In this document: piece by piece, positions 12,011-23,275 of the stretch | Numbering within the stretch: the first letter of the stretch is position 1 | Layout of the letters: every line of letters starts with the position of its first letter | Assembly (NCBI GenBank): GCA_029931535.1 | Contig: JAQPZY010000853.1 | Coordinates: 310,001 to 374,000 of the forward strand | From: Margaritifera margaritifera | Lineage: Eukaryota > Mollusca > Bivalvia > Unionida > Margaritiferidae | Direction of reading: 5' to 3' | DNA length: 64,000 nucleotides | Position numbers and translations under genes: made by a program | Notes under the pieces: model-generated | The model's input: only the letters and a program-made list of their open reading frames with translations | What the model was told of the DNA's origin: nothing | Database searches by the model: none

Positions 12011-14205
12011 AGGCAGATCAGCAGATAACATCATAACATAATACACTCCACCTTATTGGATTGGTATAAAATATCAAAGAAATTATGAATTGGAGACCAA
12101 AAAACTACAACTTTGTCATGGCAATAGACTCTGCAATTAGCTTCATTTATTTAATTTTTCTTACTACACAAATGAGAGTAGCATAAAAACTACTGATTCA
12201 GTTTCACTATACAATAGCAGTCATTTCTGCCCTGTTGGGCAAACCATTATGTTTCTATAGCATCAACTGTGCACTTGAATGCTTTTATAATCTATTTCTG
12301 AAACCAGCAAAAATAAACAAGTTGCACTGAAAGTCACTTCCTACTGCAGTAAAGACGTGTTTTGTTCCTGCTCATTTCAGTTAAAGTCACACAAAAAAGC
12401 AAATAGTATCTTTCCACAGTGGTCACTTAGCAGCCTATATACAGGCATGCAGATTCTTCTGTTCTTTTAAACATCAGCGTATGTCACTTGTTGTGATCAA
12501 TCACAGGATTAGAGAATCCTGCTCTCTTTGCAATGTGCTGTACTTAACTGGTGTGTAGCGAAGGTTTCACCGATTTGTTAATTTCACGCTCAACAAAGGC
12601 AGCTGCTGCTACAGAGATGCTGCCAGAAATTTTCTTAAGAGGGGGAGGTCGCCCACACGTACCTCCAGAATGGGGGGAGAATGATCGAGGGGGAGGGGGG
12701 AATGCCAAAATGGTAGAAAATGGGTTAAAACATTATTATAAGGTGTAGAAACATCTAATTTAAAACAACAAACATCTGCATACCTAATTATTGCTCAGCT
12801 GGTAAATATTCTTTGTTTCTTATCACTCCCTTTCAAAAAAGCCTTTGCAAACAGAAAATAATTTATTGGACCACACATGCATCTGCATAGTCATCAGTTT
12901 ATTTACTGTTTCAGATGTTGGCCCACAGGCGTTTGGAGACTCTTTCACTGTAGTAAGAAATGTCTGAATATCTTACCAAAAAAAATATTGAAAAATAATC
13001 CTTTCCATATATATATATATATCTGTATAGCATTTTGTTTCGTTTTTATTCTCAGATATTTACATTTTTGTACTACAGTGATATAGTTTCAAAGGTCTGT
13101 GGTTAGCCTATTCCTCGGAGTAGTGTGAATTTTGCTTTGAGATCTGAATCCCATTTTACAATCAGCTTTTTATAAAGGCAGAACTGCTGCAATTATGGCC
13201 AGTCTGAATAGATTTTGGAACTGGCTTTCATGATATATATCCCAAACACAATTTTCCACAATTCACGCATGTTGTTCCTTGGATATTTCTGATGATGTAT
13301 CAGATTTTCTGCAAGGCCTGAACTGTAGTAAAAGACATCATGCCGGTTACTTCAGTAACACTGCTTTCTGTAATATGTTCGGCTACCAGCAAACCATCAG
13401 ATATTTCATCCTACCAAGTTTCGTCCTTAACATTTATCCATTGTTTCAACATGACACATTGCTGTTGCGCTTTAGACATTTCCCTAATGGGTGATCGATG
13501 GATCAATTTACTGTACTGCTCCAGGAAAGAATTCAATCGGAATACCTCCACAGTTTCTGCAGTACTCCAACAGACCTCCATCACAAGGTGCTTGTATTAA
13601 AAAAATATTCTCCATAGATAGAGGATTAATTGAGATCATAGAGAAAAGGCAAAAACTATGATAATTTGATCAACCTAATTAAAAACCAAAAATTTAAATT
13701 ATGCATTGGGTACAAGAAATCGCGGGAACCACAGATAACTTGCGTGATCTTTCCCCCATTGGGTTTAAAAAGTTGGGTGACTCTCGTTCATTTTTGTGAG
13801 AAACCTGCTGTCCCGCGGCCTGGCAGCATCTCTGCTGCTATGCATGATCCACAACAACAGTACTACAAGGCATGTTTAGATAGCTACATAGTGTTATGTT
13901 CATTTAGAACTTTTCAGGAAAAAATAGGAATTAAGAATCAAAAGTACATTACCCATTAGCACTTGCCGCTCCCCTGTGACATCTGAATAGATTAAGGATC
14001 AGTGCTGCAGAGTTGTCTCAACATTTTTTATGCTGTTGTTTTAAACTTTTTGTTTCCTTTTAGTTTTTGTAAGCACCTAATGCAACAAAGCATTACAAGT
14101 TTGATCTGTACTCCATAGCCGGGGCAATGCTGATAAGCTATTTCAACTAGTTGACTAATTCCTCAAAATTAACTTGAAGATGAAAAATGAAGGGGGGGGG
14201 GGGGG
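12011..14205. other. No gene supported
   Basis: Mostly AT-rich. 12600-12710 is a G-rich patch ('gagggggagggggg') of unknown nature. There is a TA microsatellite at about 13004-13022. Overlapping + ORFs at 13279-13494 and 13340-13600, and one at 13666-13959, show no domain I recognise. A poly-G run at 14191-14206 precedes the DIRS left end. Confidence 0.4.
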
Positions 14206-14441
14206 GAGGTGGTAAAAACGAATTTGAATTATGCAATACTTACCCATCGCTATTACGTAGTTTTTACTTTTTCGTGTCGAAAAACCTTGTCCGTTCAATG
14301 TGAATACATCCTCCCCCAAAGAGGAGAATTGTCAATAAGACGCGATCCACTCATGCCCATGTGCAGAACAGTCATCTTTTTCATAGACAATGATTACACC
14401 AGGACATCAGAACAGGGTGGGAGGAGGACATTCGGCAATAG

Positions 14442-15252
14442 CAGTGTTGCACATAAGATCCCAATATCAGGGGACCCTGTGTCCCTCACCCTCCAGATTT
14501 TGGGGACACACAACATTTTAAAGGAACAAAGGAAAATTGTAGAACATACCGCAGTAGAAGTGCTAAACAAATTAGATAATCTTATTTGCTTCGACAGTTT
14601 TGTCACCTGAACTTTCTCACATTTACCTTGAACATTTACTTTATTGCAATAAACGTATTATCATGTGATCAAGTAACTCATGAAAACATTAACATATTTG
14701 AATATCTGGTTAACCTGAAATGAACTGTACCATGGAATTTTCTGTTCTGGATCTTGCTCTCATTTAACTTTAGTGTTAACTCGTTATCTACTAGCATTTA
14801 TTATAATAAATACCTATGTTTTCTTAATTACTTTAGTTTTAAAAGTATTAAATCTGCCAAATTGTTAATTTGCATAAATTAGCACCATACCTTTTTCATT
14901 AATTCAGCCTGAGAACAAATTAAATCTTCACTTCCAAAAGTGTGATTTTAACTTCAAAAATGTTACAATTGAGGCAGTCAAAGACTTCAGCAAATCGGAC
15001 AACTACTACAAACCTTGAATGTTTCCATTGCCAGATTCATTGTTTTGAAATGGATATTCATTGTCATCTTACAGGTTTTATTACATTTAGTGACTTTGGC
15101 CATTGCTACATCCACGAAGGAAAAGTGTTGGCATATTTATTTTTTTTCCTAACAAAAAAGCACGCCAAGAGGGGACACAGGATCAAGATTTGGGGGACAC
15201 AGAACAAAAAATTGCAGGAAACCCACAAGCCAGCGCTCTAGGTGTAACACTG
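14442..15252. mobile_element. hAT-like non-autonomous transposon nested in the DIRS end
   Basis: Starts 'cagtgttgcac' and ends 'ggtgtaacactg'. Subterminal motifs are also inverted ('ggggaccctgtgtccctc' near the left, 'gaggggacacaggatcaa' near the right). 'caatag' stands immediately outside both ends, a 6-bp match where hAT normally makes 8 bp. The DIRS end continues on the far side ('caatagcaac', as at 16.71 kb), which supports insertion. No transposase remains. The left end at 26808 belongs to the same family. Confidence 0.65.
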
Positions 15253-15289
15253 CAATAGCAACATAGATATGTCAGAGCCTAGTTCGTCT

Positions 15290-15990
15290 TGATCACTCAC
15301 CAAGGTGCGATCCTGCTACTCCCATTCAGAGGGAACAACATGCTACCCCAGAAGTGTTGGGTGCAGTGCAGCTCCCACCTCTCAGGAGGGTGCAACACGC
15401 TACCCTGAGACAAGTGGTGCAATTCCTTCCTCGCGGAAGGCAGCAACACACTACCCTGCGACAAGCAAAGGACTTCCTTCCTCACTGAAGCCAGCATCAC
15501 ACTACAGTGAACGTGAGGTGTGTTCTACTTCTCCTCACTTTTGGGGGGAGGCGATCTACTCCATGAATGTTCATTTCCTCCTACATGAGGGGCCTTAACT
15601 GTCTCTGAAGAGACTGGTCCCATAGGCTCCTGAAACCAGAGTGTTCTTCCGAGGTGAAGAACTATCCGGTAATCATCTTACAGTGGGCTTCTTGGGGCTC
15701 TGTAAAAGAAAAACCAAAAAATTCAGATGACGAGGGATATTGATGTTTCCTCTGCCCTCTATGCGTACATCTGGAATCAGCTCGATTCCAGACTTCATTA
15801 GTCCATATTGTCCAAAAACTACAACGATCCTTATGTGTGCACTTTGAGCATGTGAGGCAGTCTGGGTGAATGTCCCATGGGCCCTTCTTGTGGCCACACT
15901 TTCCCACAGACTGTCCTGAAATTGTTCTCTGAAATAAAAGTTATCTGAAAGAAAACAATAATAATAACAATACTGTATTATTTTCACCCG
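15290..15990 (-). pseudogene. gag: DIRS gag remnant with Cys/His finger
   Basis: On the - strand, about 15830-15905 encodes a Cys/His-rich motif VGKCGHKKGPWDIHPDC followed by LTCSKC. The same pattern (V-G-K-C-G-H-K/R ... D-x-H ... C-x2-C) recurs at about 20435-20515 and 40020-40110, each time near the 5' end of a DIRS-like gag. Just upstream (about 15920-15960) a pyrimidine-rich '...atttcag' may be a splice acceptor. The following 300 codons are broken by stops; 15297-15600 is homologous in style to 39540-39960 and 20195-20360. The finger presumably binds nucleic acid. Family assignment rests on linkage to RT and YR at 36.2-40.1 kb. Confidence 0.6.
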
Positions 15991-16329
15991 TGAAACTCAC
16001 CTGTTTGTATATAATGCTTGCTATATATACCCCAGTGTATTTGCACAAGGTAAACAACGATTTACTCATGAGGAATTTCCTTTTCTTAATAAGGAAGACG
16101 TTCAGTTCCTAACCTTTATTTTTCTCAAGGAGAATGCAGGCACACACAATAACAATGCAATACATCATGTGTCATATTAAAATACATGTTGAAATAGAAA
16201 AACCATCAAACTGACATTTAATCTATTATTTAATTATGAATTCATATTAATTGTGGTCGGGCCTATGTTGTGTTATAACTTAACACACAAGACTTACCCA
16301 TAACCAATTGTATTTTGTAAATAAAAGGG

Positions 16330-16745
16330 GTGTACCCTAACCCCTAAAGGGTGGGATACACAATGGTAACCAAAGAGGTCCCTTAAAGAACAAATTTTGA
16401 AAGAACGCTGGGTTTACCGGCATGTTAAATAGTATACGAAGGGGATACATGTCACACCGATATAATATTTTTTGTTGAGGGAAGAGTGCAATGCAACAAA
16501 GCACTAGCAACATTAGAAATTTTCTCGAGTCACAGATTTGACACATGACAATTAACATAATGTCCTTGAAAAAGATGACTGTTCTGTGCATGGGCATGCA
16601 AGGTACACAAGTGGACTGTGACTTATTGACAATTCTCCACTCTGTGGGAGGATGTATTCACATCGAACGGACGAGGTTTTTCGACACAAAAAAGTAAAAG
16701 CTACGCAATAGCAACGCATAAAATATTGCTACAAAAACAACATTA
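16330..16745 (-). repeat. Right inverted terminal repeat of the 14.2-16.7 kb DIRS element
   Basis: Contains 'gaaaaagatgactgttctgt', 'gacaattctccactctgtgg', 'gatgtattcacatcgaacgg' and 'ttttcgacacaaaa', inverted relative to 14225-14400 and parallel to 185-350. Confidence 0.65.
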
Positions 16746-17990
16746 CACATGTACTCCAAAGTAAAATAACCAATCAACAACATCCTGCCAATTTCAGGTT
16801 GCTGAAGCCTTAAAGTACTTCCAGTACCTTGATATCCACATATTTTACTTTGCAATTACCGGTATATCCCAAAATGTCTAAAAGTTTAAAAGAAAAACTT
16901 TATTTACATTCAATCATGGAAAATCATAATCAAGCACTTGTTTTTTGACCAATCTTCAATTATTTTGAATAACCATCACACCACTACAATTTTCCAATTT
17001 GTTACCTCAGTACTTTAATGAAGCTAGACACATCCTCTACACCAGTCCTTTCTGAATTAAACACTGATGCAAGTGTTACATACATTTGGGTGTGTACAAT
17101 CCAGTGTTATTCTCAAGCCCTTATTATGTGATTCATGTTCAGGTATACAGATACTGACAGTAACAGGTCTTGTAAATACATGGGGCTAACTTGTTCATCA
17201 ACTGCTAAACCTTCAAACTGAACAGAATGTTGGAGATAACAATAGCTACAGCTTGGCATGGCATAAACATATAGACTGGTTTCAGACTTGTTCAACAAGA
17301 ATACAGAAAATAAAAACTGGATTATTGGGATGCTTTCTTCGCTTCAGTTGTCAAGTTGACTAAACATGGGTATGCTATCTTAATCCAGATTTTGACTAAT
17401 CAAATATGCAAAATTCCTCTCTTCTTTTTCATCAATTATGTGTATTGTAAGGTAAAAAAAAAATATATTTTTTTAAAACTTTACAGAAAAAAAAATACCC
17501 ACTTGACACCTTTGCTCCTACAGATCTGTGGCTATTTAATCACAAATATACTTAACCCTGAAAACAATTCAAAAATTTGTGAAAATGTCACTTTTGCATC
17601 TGGAAGCTATACATTAGCATGCAGTAAAAAGCACACGCCTTTATTCCTGAAGCCATCAAGCACACCAACATGTAAGACTGCACCTTCAAAGGGTAACTGA
17701 TGTGTTCAGTGTCAAATAAGCATTTAGTGAACAACCAGATACATTTTTCTTTTTGTCTTTTTAGTCTGAAGCAAAATTTCAATCTTGTGCTTTCATTTAC
17801 AATCTACATAATTAATGATCATATGTAACATAAACACCATTTATCCTTTCATCTGAACTTGCTTAACATGTGTGAAATTTGACCTAAAAGTTTATGTATA
17901 TATATGTATGAATGTATATCTATGTCTTTACTTTTGGGGTTCAAAAGCATGTCAGCACAATCATGATTATTTATAGTATTTGCACGCCCT
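16746..17990. other. No gene seen
   Basis: AT-rich sequence. The ORF at 17356-17700 (+) is interrupted by poly-A/T tracts and has no recognisable domain. Confidence 0.4.
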
Positions 17991-18428
17991 CCCGTTTGTT
18001 TGTACCCCCCCCCCCATAGATTTTAAAAACAAAAAGCATCAAGGATATAAAAAATTCACAAAACTTAGTCATTTCATTCATCAATTTATAATTTATAACC
18101 TGTCGCCAGGGGGTCACTAACACTGTCAACTTATTGTCATTTCAAACCAAACAGAAGCTCTCGATGTAAACAAGCAGACAGACTGATCACTGTCCTTTTC
18201 TGGTTTCTAGAACAGTCCATTTCAGTAAAAACTGTGTCATCTGTCTCTAATATTTCCAATATCTAGTTCCAATATTTCTACAAAAATTGAACAAATAAAA
18301 AGGAGGAACTCTTGCATACACGTGTTCAAAGAGATGTAACTCCTAAATTTATGGAATTATTGAGATTATCAAAGACGGTGAACTACACCACATCTGTTGC
18401 TTGAAAACAGAGACTCGCCCATGTAAAT

Positions 18429-18514
18429 ATGGCGACCATGTTACTAAATAAACTCCCGTTTGATTCGAAAAGCCAACAAGTTGACAGTGTTAGGGATCCC
18501 CTGGCAACAATCGG
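18429..18514 (+). CDS. Candidate first coding exon (28 codons plus 2 nt, ends at a GT donor)
   Basis: An ATG with a good context (A at -3, G at +4) opens a reading frame beginning MATMLLNKLPFDSK and ending VRDPLATIG. It runs straight into 'cgg|gtgaga', a close match to an animal 5' splice site at 18515, leaving a phase-2 exon end. Mixed hydrophobic and charged composition with normal codon use makes it look more like real coding sequence than neighbouring ORFs. Just upstream, 18421-18426 is ATGTAA, a start-stop upstream ORF. I do not recognise the protein and cannot identify a second exon. The region also lies between short inverted C-/G-rich runs (17997-18019 and 18597-18613), so it could instead sit inside a TIR element. 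Confidence 0.35.
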
Positions 18515-18614
18515 GTGAGAAATTATAAATTGATTAATGAAAATGACCACATTTTGTGCATTTTTTAGTTCCTTGATGCGTTTTATTTTAAACATCGGTA
18601 GGGGGGTACAAATG

Positions 18615-19345
18615 TAAATATTATAAATATCATTTGGAAGATAAAACCTTCCAAATAAACATAAACATGTACTCCAACAAAATGATAAAGATAATGATGT
18701 TACAATTCTTTAAAAAGTACATAAAATTTTAAAAATATACAATCCTTAAAAAAAAGATTCAAAATTGGGTATATAAACCACATTCTTTTAAAAATAACAT
18801 GATTTTGTCTTGTGGTACATCATCAACAGCCATTTTAATCAAGTTCACATAATAACTTTTGTCTCACTGTGGAAGCTGATACATTTCAAAGGTAGCACAC
18901 AAAACTTACTACAATTGGAGTAACTAAGGTTTAAATTATTGTTCAATGATTTGAAGCTAACGCACAAAATTTACTACAATTGGAGTCAATTAAATTATTG
19001 CTCAATGATTTATTTAAAGAAAATTATTTATTATGTTTCTAATTCAAAATTGGAAATATAAAATATAGTGACAATTATCGAGTATAATAAGATATTACCG
19101 ACAATATAAAGTAGAAATATGTTCATATTATATGGATGCCCTGGAAATATGATGCAAAAGAAAGATTTGTTGATTATGCAAGCTGAATGTATGAAGTCGA
19201 ACCGTGTCACAATCAAATTTTGTCTGAAAATCAAACTTAACCTGGGTCTTTCTTCCTGCTTGTCTCAGGAGCAATCTTTTAATAGTTTATCCTAGTTTTT
19301 AACTGAAAAAAATAGAGACCATGTTTTACTGATGGAATTTCAGTC
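18615..19345. other. No gene seen; short tandem duplication inside
   Basis: AT-rich. 18894-18953 and 18957-19012 are two copies of a ~62-bp unit ('actacaattggagt', 'taaattattg(t/c)tcaatgattt'). Otherwise nothing recognisable. Confidence 0.45.
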
Positions 19346-19349
19346 CTTT

Positions 19350-20530
19350 TACAGACCTGAGTTTGGAAAACTCATTTCTGAAATTAGCACCCGACTCGTG
19401 GGTGCGGAATTGAAAGCAAGTTTCAAACACGTGTAGATCCGGAAAATACCACGGCTCATATTGTTTTCTCTACAGAGAAGTTTGCAAGGTAGAACTTTCC
19501 AACCCCAAGACCAGCCCCCTTTCCTCTTTGACTTCACACAAGCAGGTGGGTCCACGTCTCACAACATCAGTACTGCTACGAGGCCAAAGCCTGGGTGTCC
19601 ATGGTGCCATAAATGGGAAGGACAATTAACTTCCCTGAAATGCATGCCCCCACATCCCATTGGGATTAAGAGGGATCATAGGGAAGGGGGGGGGGGGGGG
19701 GGGGGGGGGGCTGATCTGATCCTCTTCCCTATTCCAATTTGTGTACACAGACTCCTTGTCCCCAACAGGGTTGTTCAGTAGCATGGCTAAGGTGGGGGAG
19801 GTCTCCACCCAATCCCTGTCCCGATATCAACGGGGCTCTAATGACGGGTGACCAGTACTCACAGACCAGTGCTCGGTGCCCAGAGCTCTGTCAATGACCG
19901 GTCAGGCAACTCCGATCTGATGGAGGAGCCCTCTTCGGAAATTCTAGAGCAAGATCACTGCTCTCACCTTTCCAGGTGGTTCGATCTGCTTCTTGACATC
20001 ACTGGGCTATAAGCTTGGAGAGGGTGCCACTCCTCCCACATGGTGAGGGGGAGTGCAACTCAATCTTTGCCCGAGTATTTCCTCCCTTTGGTAGGGACTC
20101 TGGACCAAACCTTCACCGACCGAGTCAGATCATCCATCAGGGGTCCAAGGGCCTTATAGTTCTCCAAAGAGAAAGATCCCATATCCTCCTGGGATCTTGG
20201 AGTGCTCTTCTCTAAAAGAGGTATTCTTCTTCTAAGGGCCCAGAGAAGAATCCCACATTCTCTTGGGACTGAGGAGTTTTCTTCATTCTCTGAGTACCAA
20301 GGGACTCAGAGAAGGAACCCATATGCTCCTGAGACAAGCAGGATGAAAGACCTTTCTTCCTCCTCTTATATGTTTGCCTACTCTCAGTTAGATTCCATGC
20401 CTTGTCTGACCACAAACAACAGGACAACCTTCCATACATTCACAACCTGTGCAAGACAGGCAGGTGGGGTGTGTATCTCCAAGGGTTTTCCTATGCCCCC
20501 ATTTACCCACACTGCACAACATTTATGTGA
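19350..20530 (-). pseudogene. gag: DIRS gag remnant (copy F) with poly-G tract
   Basis: Read on the - strand, about 20435-20515 encodes VGKWGHRKTLGDTHPTC followed by LSC. It is the same Cys/His finger as at 15.9 and 40.1 kb, with the first Cys replaced by Trp. Downstream in the coding sense, 20195-20360 is a glutamate/serine-rich repetitive stretch matching the 15.6-kb and 39.9-kb copies. 19800-19960 has the same 'ccagtgctcggtgcccagag' style found in the 39.4-kb gag leader. Stops occur in all frames. A G run of about 23 nt at 19686-19709 is probably a simple-repeat expansion. No terminal repeats found. Confidence 0.55.
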
Positions 20531-20569
20531 CAAATTGAAAAATGTCTGCAACAATAAACAAAATTCAAA

Positions 20570-20820
20570 AGTACTGATAATGACAATGACTGGTGTGTGA
20601 CCTCCATTTACACAATTTAACACCAGCAATATCATACTTGACAATATTGTATGAATATAATGAATGGTGTGAGACCACCAAAACACACTACTGATGATGA
20701 TGGATTACAACGAGTGGTGCAAGATCAGTGAAACTCACTATTGATGATAATGACCAGTGTGAGACCTCTGAAACACATTATCTGATGACAATGATGGTGT
20801 GAGACCTCCCTGAGCATGTA
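20570..20820. repeat. Minisatellite, units of ~40-50 bp
   Basis: Four to five degenerate units of the form 'actattgatgataatgacca' + 'gtgtgagacctctgaaacac'. It directly follows the gag-finger end of the DIRS remnant and so may be part of its leader. Confidence 0.65.
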
Positions 20821-22499
20821 AGATTCATCACGTATAATTAGTCGATGTTCCATCAACTAGAAGAAGCAGAGAGGTTACACAAAATTCTGGATATGAAGAC
20901 GATGACGATACCAACCATACAAGTTGTTACGCACCTCTTGTAACAGGTGTACGATTTTGGTTGGTTATCGTTATCTAGAGGATGATCGACCTTGGTGTTA
21001 TTGCCCGGATCGAGTAAATAATAAAATAAAATATGAAATTTTATAGATGGGATAAATAGAGATCTGAGCTGAGATACAGAATAGAATAACACAAGCCCCC
21101 ATATGTGAAATATAATAATTTAATCAACTGCATAAAACAAAATGAAAAATTGTACATGATATTTGAAAGATACACTTCTTTTAGAAATCAATTACAGAAT
21201 GTCAACAAAAATGTAATTAGCCAATCTGTTTATATCGATAGACTCAGTTCATCATGGGATCGAGTGAACAATCGAATCAATTGCCCAGCATATCTACATA
21301 ACCTTGTTGTTGATGGTCACTCCCAATTCAATGTTGCTGACTGGTCAGGGTTCATGTTTTCCCTTTGTGCTTCTCTCCCTCCCTCTTTTATCCAGCCTCT
21401 TTTTGGTCATCAAACTTAGTATAGGATGTCTCCTCTCGATACATTCTAAGTGGATACGTATATGTGTATCGATGGATGGGTGGGTAAGTAGGTGGAGCTA
21501 TTTTCCCTTGTGCTTTCAAGACTCACTCGCTTCTACCGCCAGAATCGTGTCCCTCAACTTCCAGACACCTGTCCCTTGAACAATTGTTTATATGAGAGAA
21601 TTTCGCCTTATTCTACTGAGAGTCAAGAACCTTCCGGCCTTTTCATGGGAAAACTTGGACTGACTAAATTTTGCAATGTGGAATATTTAAAACATGAAAT
21701 TTCGTCAGGGGAAACACCCCCCTTATTTAGCATAGCCAATCAGGATTAAACATATCTACCACCTTTTATAAATACATGCCCATTGTGGTTAGCATAACGC
21801 TCTAGATGTTGCGCGCTATTTAAATAACCGATTCTGGAAAATTTCAAAAGATCACACTACTTCAACTGTATCCTCTCAACTTTGACATTTTCAATACCTA
21901 GACCCCAAATTTACCTAGCCTTTTACATCTGTCTGACCATTATACAACGAATGCTTAATTAAGAATCAATTGCACCCCAAACAGGAACATTAAAACCATC
22001 GCAGTCTAGTGATTTTATATTGTACCTTTCCTCATAAATCTGATTGTTACGTGCCACACTGACCATGGCAATAATGCGCTCTACGAAATACATCAACAGA
22101 AATTTGCACCCTTACACAAGTCCGGAAACATCCAAAAATAACTGAATTGGTGATTAAAATTTGATGCCAAATGGAATAGTTATGACCTACCCTATCACCA
22201 AAAGGGAAGGGTATGATAAAAGGGCATTGCTGAAAATAATAGTACAAGATGCCTCAAATCTCACCAAACAGTTTATCAAACAACTAATTATACAATGGAC
22301 TGAGTTGTAAATACTTTAATAATATGGAAAAAAGTGATCTGAATGCCCGAATGCGTCTTGGACACGAGAAAAGTCAAATTTTCCAAGAGCATAATTGAAT
22401 TCAACCAAACCCAAATGGTGTCTACTATAAAAAAAGAGGATGGCTACTGCACATGGACCTATGACGTGGGGGTTAGACTACTACATACATGTATGTTCA
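20821..22499. other. No gene supported
   Basis: ORFs at 21105-21419, 21304-21579 and 21492-21749 overlap in different frames and show no recognisable domain. Slightly less AT-rich than the average of the window, but no splice-bounded exon stands out. Confidence 0.35.
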
Positions 22500-23275
22500 T
22501 AATGTAAAAGTATACCAACTTTCCTTTCTTAATCTCAAAATGGGTTTAAAGTTAAAGAGTGGAAGGGAAACGGTGATGGAAAACTGAAAATATTCAGTCA
22601 TGTACTTCATCTTGAAGACAGGATACCCACTCTTGTGTGTGACACACCCTCTAGCAATGATGTACAAGAATACCAAGTTTCATCCCTTAATATCAAATGG
22701 CTTCAAGTTACCGAGCAGAAGGGAAAGGATGATGGCTGTGAACTTGTCCTTGAAGATAGCACTCTCAATGTGGTGTACCAAACACCTTCTAATAATGATG
22801 TGTAGGTAAACCAAGTTTCATTCCTTAATTTCAAATAGCTTTAAAGTTATAGAGCAGAATAGAAAGGGTGATGGAAAACTAAAAATATAGAGCCATGACC
22901 TTGCCCCTGATGTTAAGACCCCAAATGCGGCAGGCAATACACTGTCTAAGTATAGCAAGTTTCATTTCTTAATCGCACACAGGTTTAAAGTTAAACAGGC
23001 AGAAATTAAAGTGTGATAGATGGTCGGATGGAAACATGGATACTATGTTCCTCGCTTTTCTTCAAAAAGGGGTAATAACTCTGCAAAAGGATGATGCAGA
23101 ATACTGACAATCAAACTCAGCCAAAGGTCTTGTCACTATAAATCAATGACAATTAAGGGACTTGTAATGAGGAAATAAAAATGTAATGGATGGATGGATG
23201 GACAGACAAATGGAATGATGGACTGACCCAATTAAATATCCCCGGTTTTCTATAAAAAGTGTGGCCAAGTTAGGT
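22500..23275 (+). repeat. Core-repeat array of a third family (~140-160-bp units) with tail
   Basis: Three to four units contain 'ccaagtttcattccttaat', 'tcaaatggctttaaagtta', 'gagcagaagggaaagg' and 'gatggaaaact'. The last runs into 'gatggtcggatggaaac' and 'tgttcctcgcttttct'. A second short block 'ttcaaaaaggggtaataact' then 'gatggatggatggacagac' and 'tatccccggttttctataaa' follows, the tail style of pearl-type elements. The ORF at 22600-22809 is repeat translation. Confidence 0.7.

Larger units (their letters stand above)
14215..16745 (-). mobile_element. Deleted DIRS-type retrotransposon with inverted ends (subfamily 1)
   Basis: Left end 14225-14441 ('atgcaatacttacc', 'gtcgaaaaaccttgtccgtt', 'gaatacatcctccc', 'gaacagtcatctttttca') is the inverted copy of 16560-16725. 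Between them lie a nested hAT-like insertion (14442-15252) and a gag remnant coded on the - strand. RT, RNase H and tyrosine recombinase are missing. Inverted rather than direct terminal repeats fit DIRS elements, not LTR retrotransposons. Confidence 0.7.

Noticed and set aside
14209..14610. 133-codon + ORF
   Set aside because: It spans a DIRS terminal repeat and the start of a hAT-like insertion, so it is a chance frame across two mobile sequences.
18383..18595. 70-codon minus ORF
   Set aside because: Antisense to the better-supported + strand exon candidate; no recognisable content.
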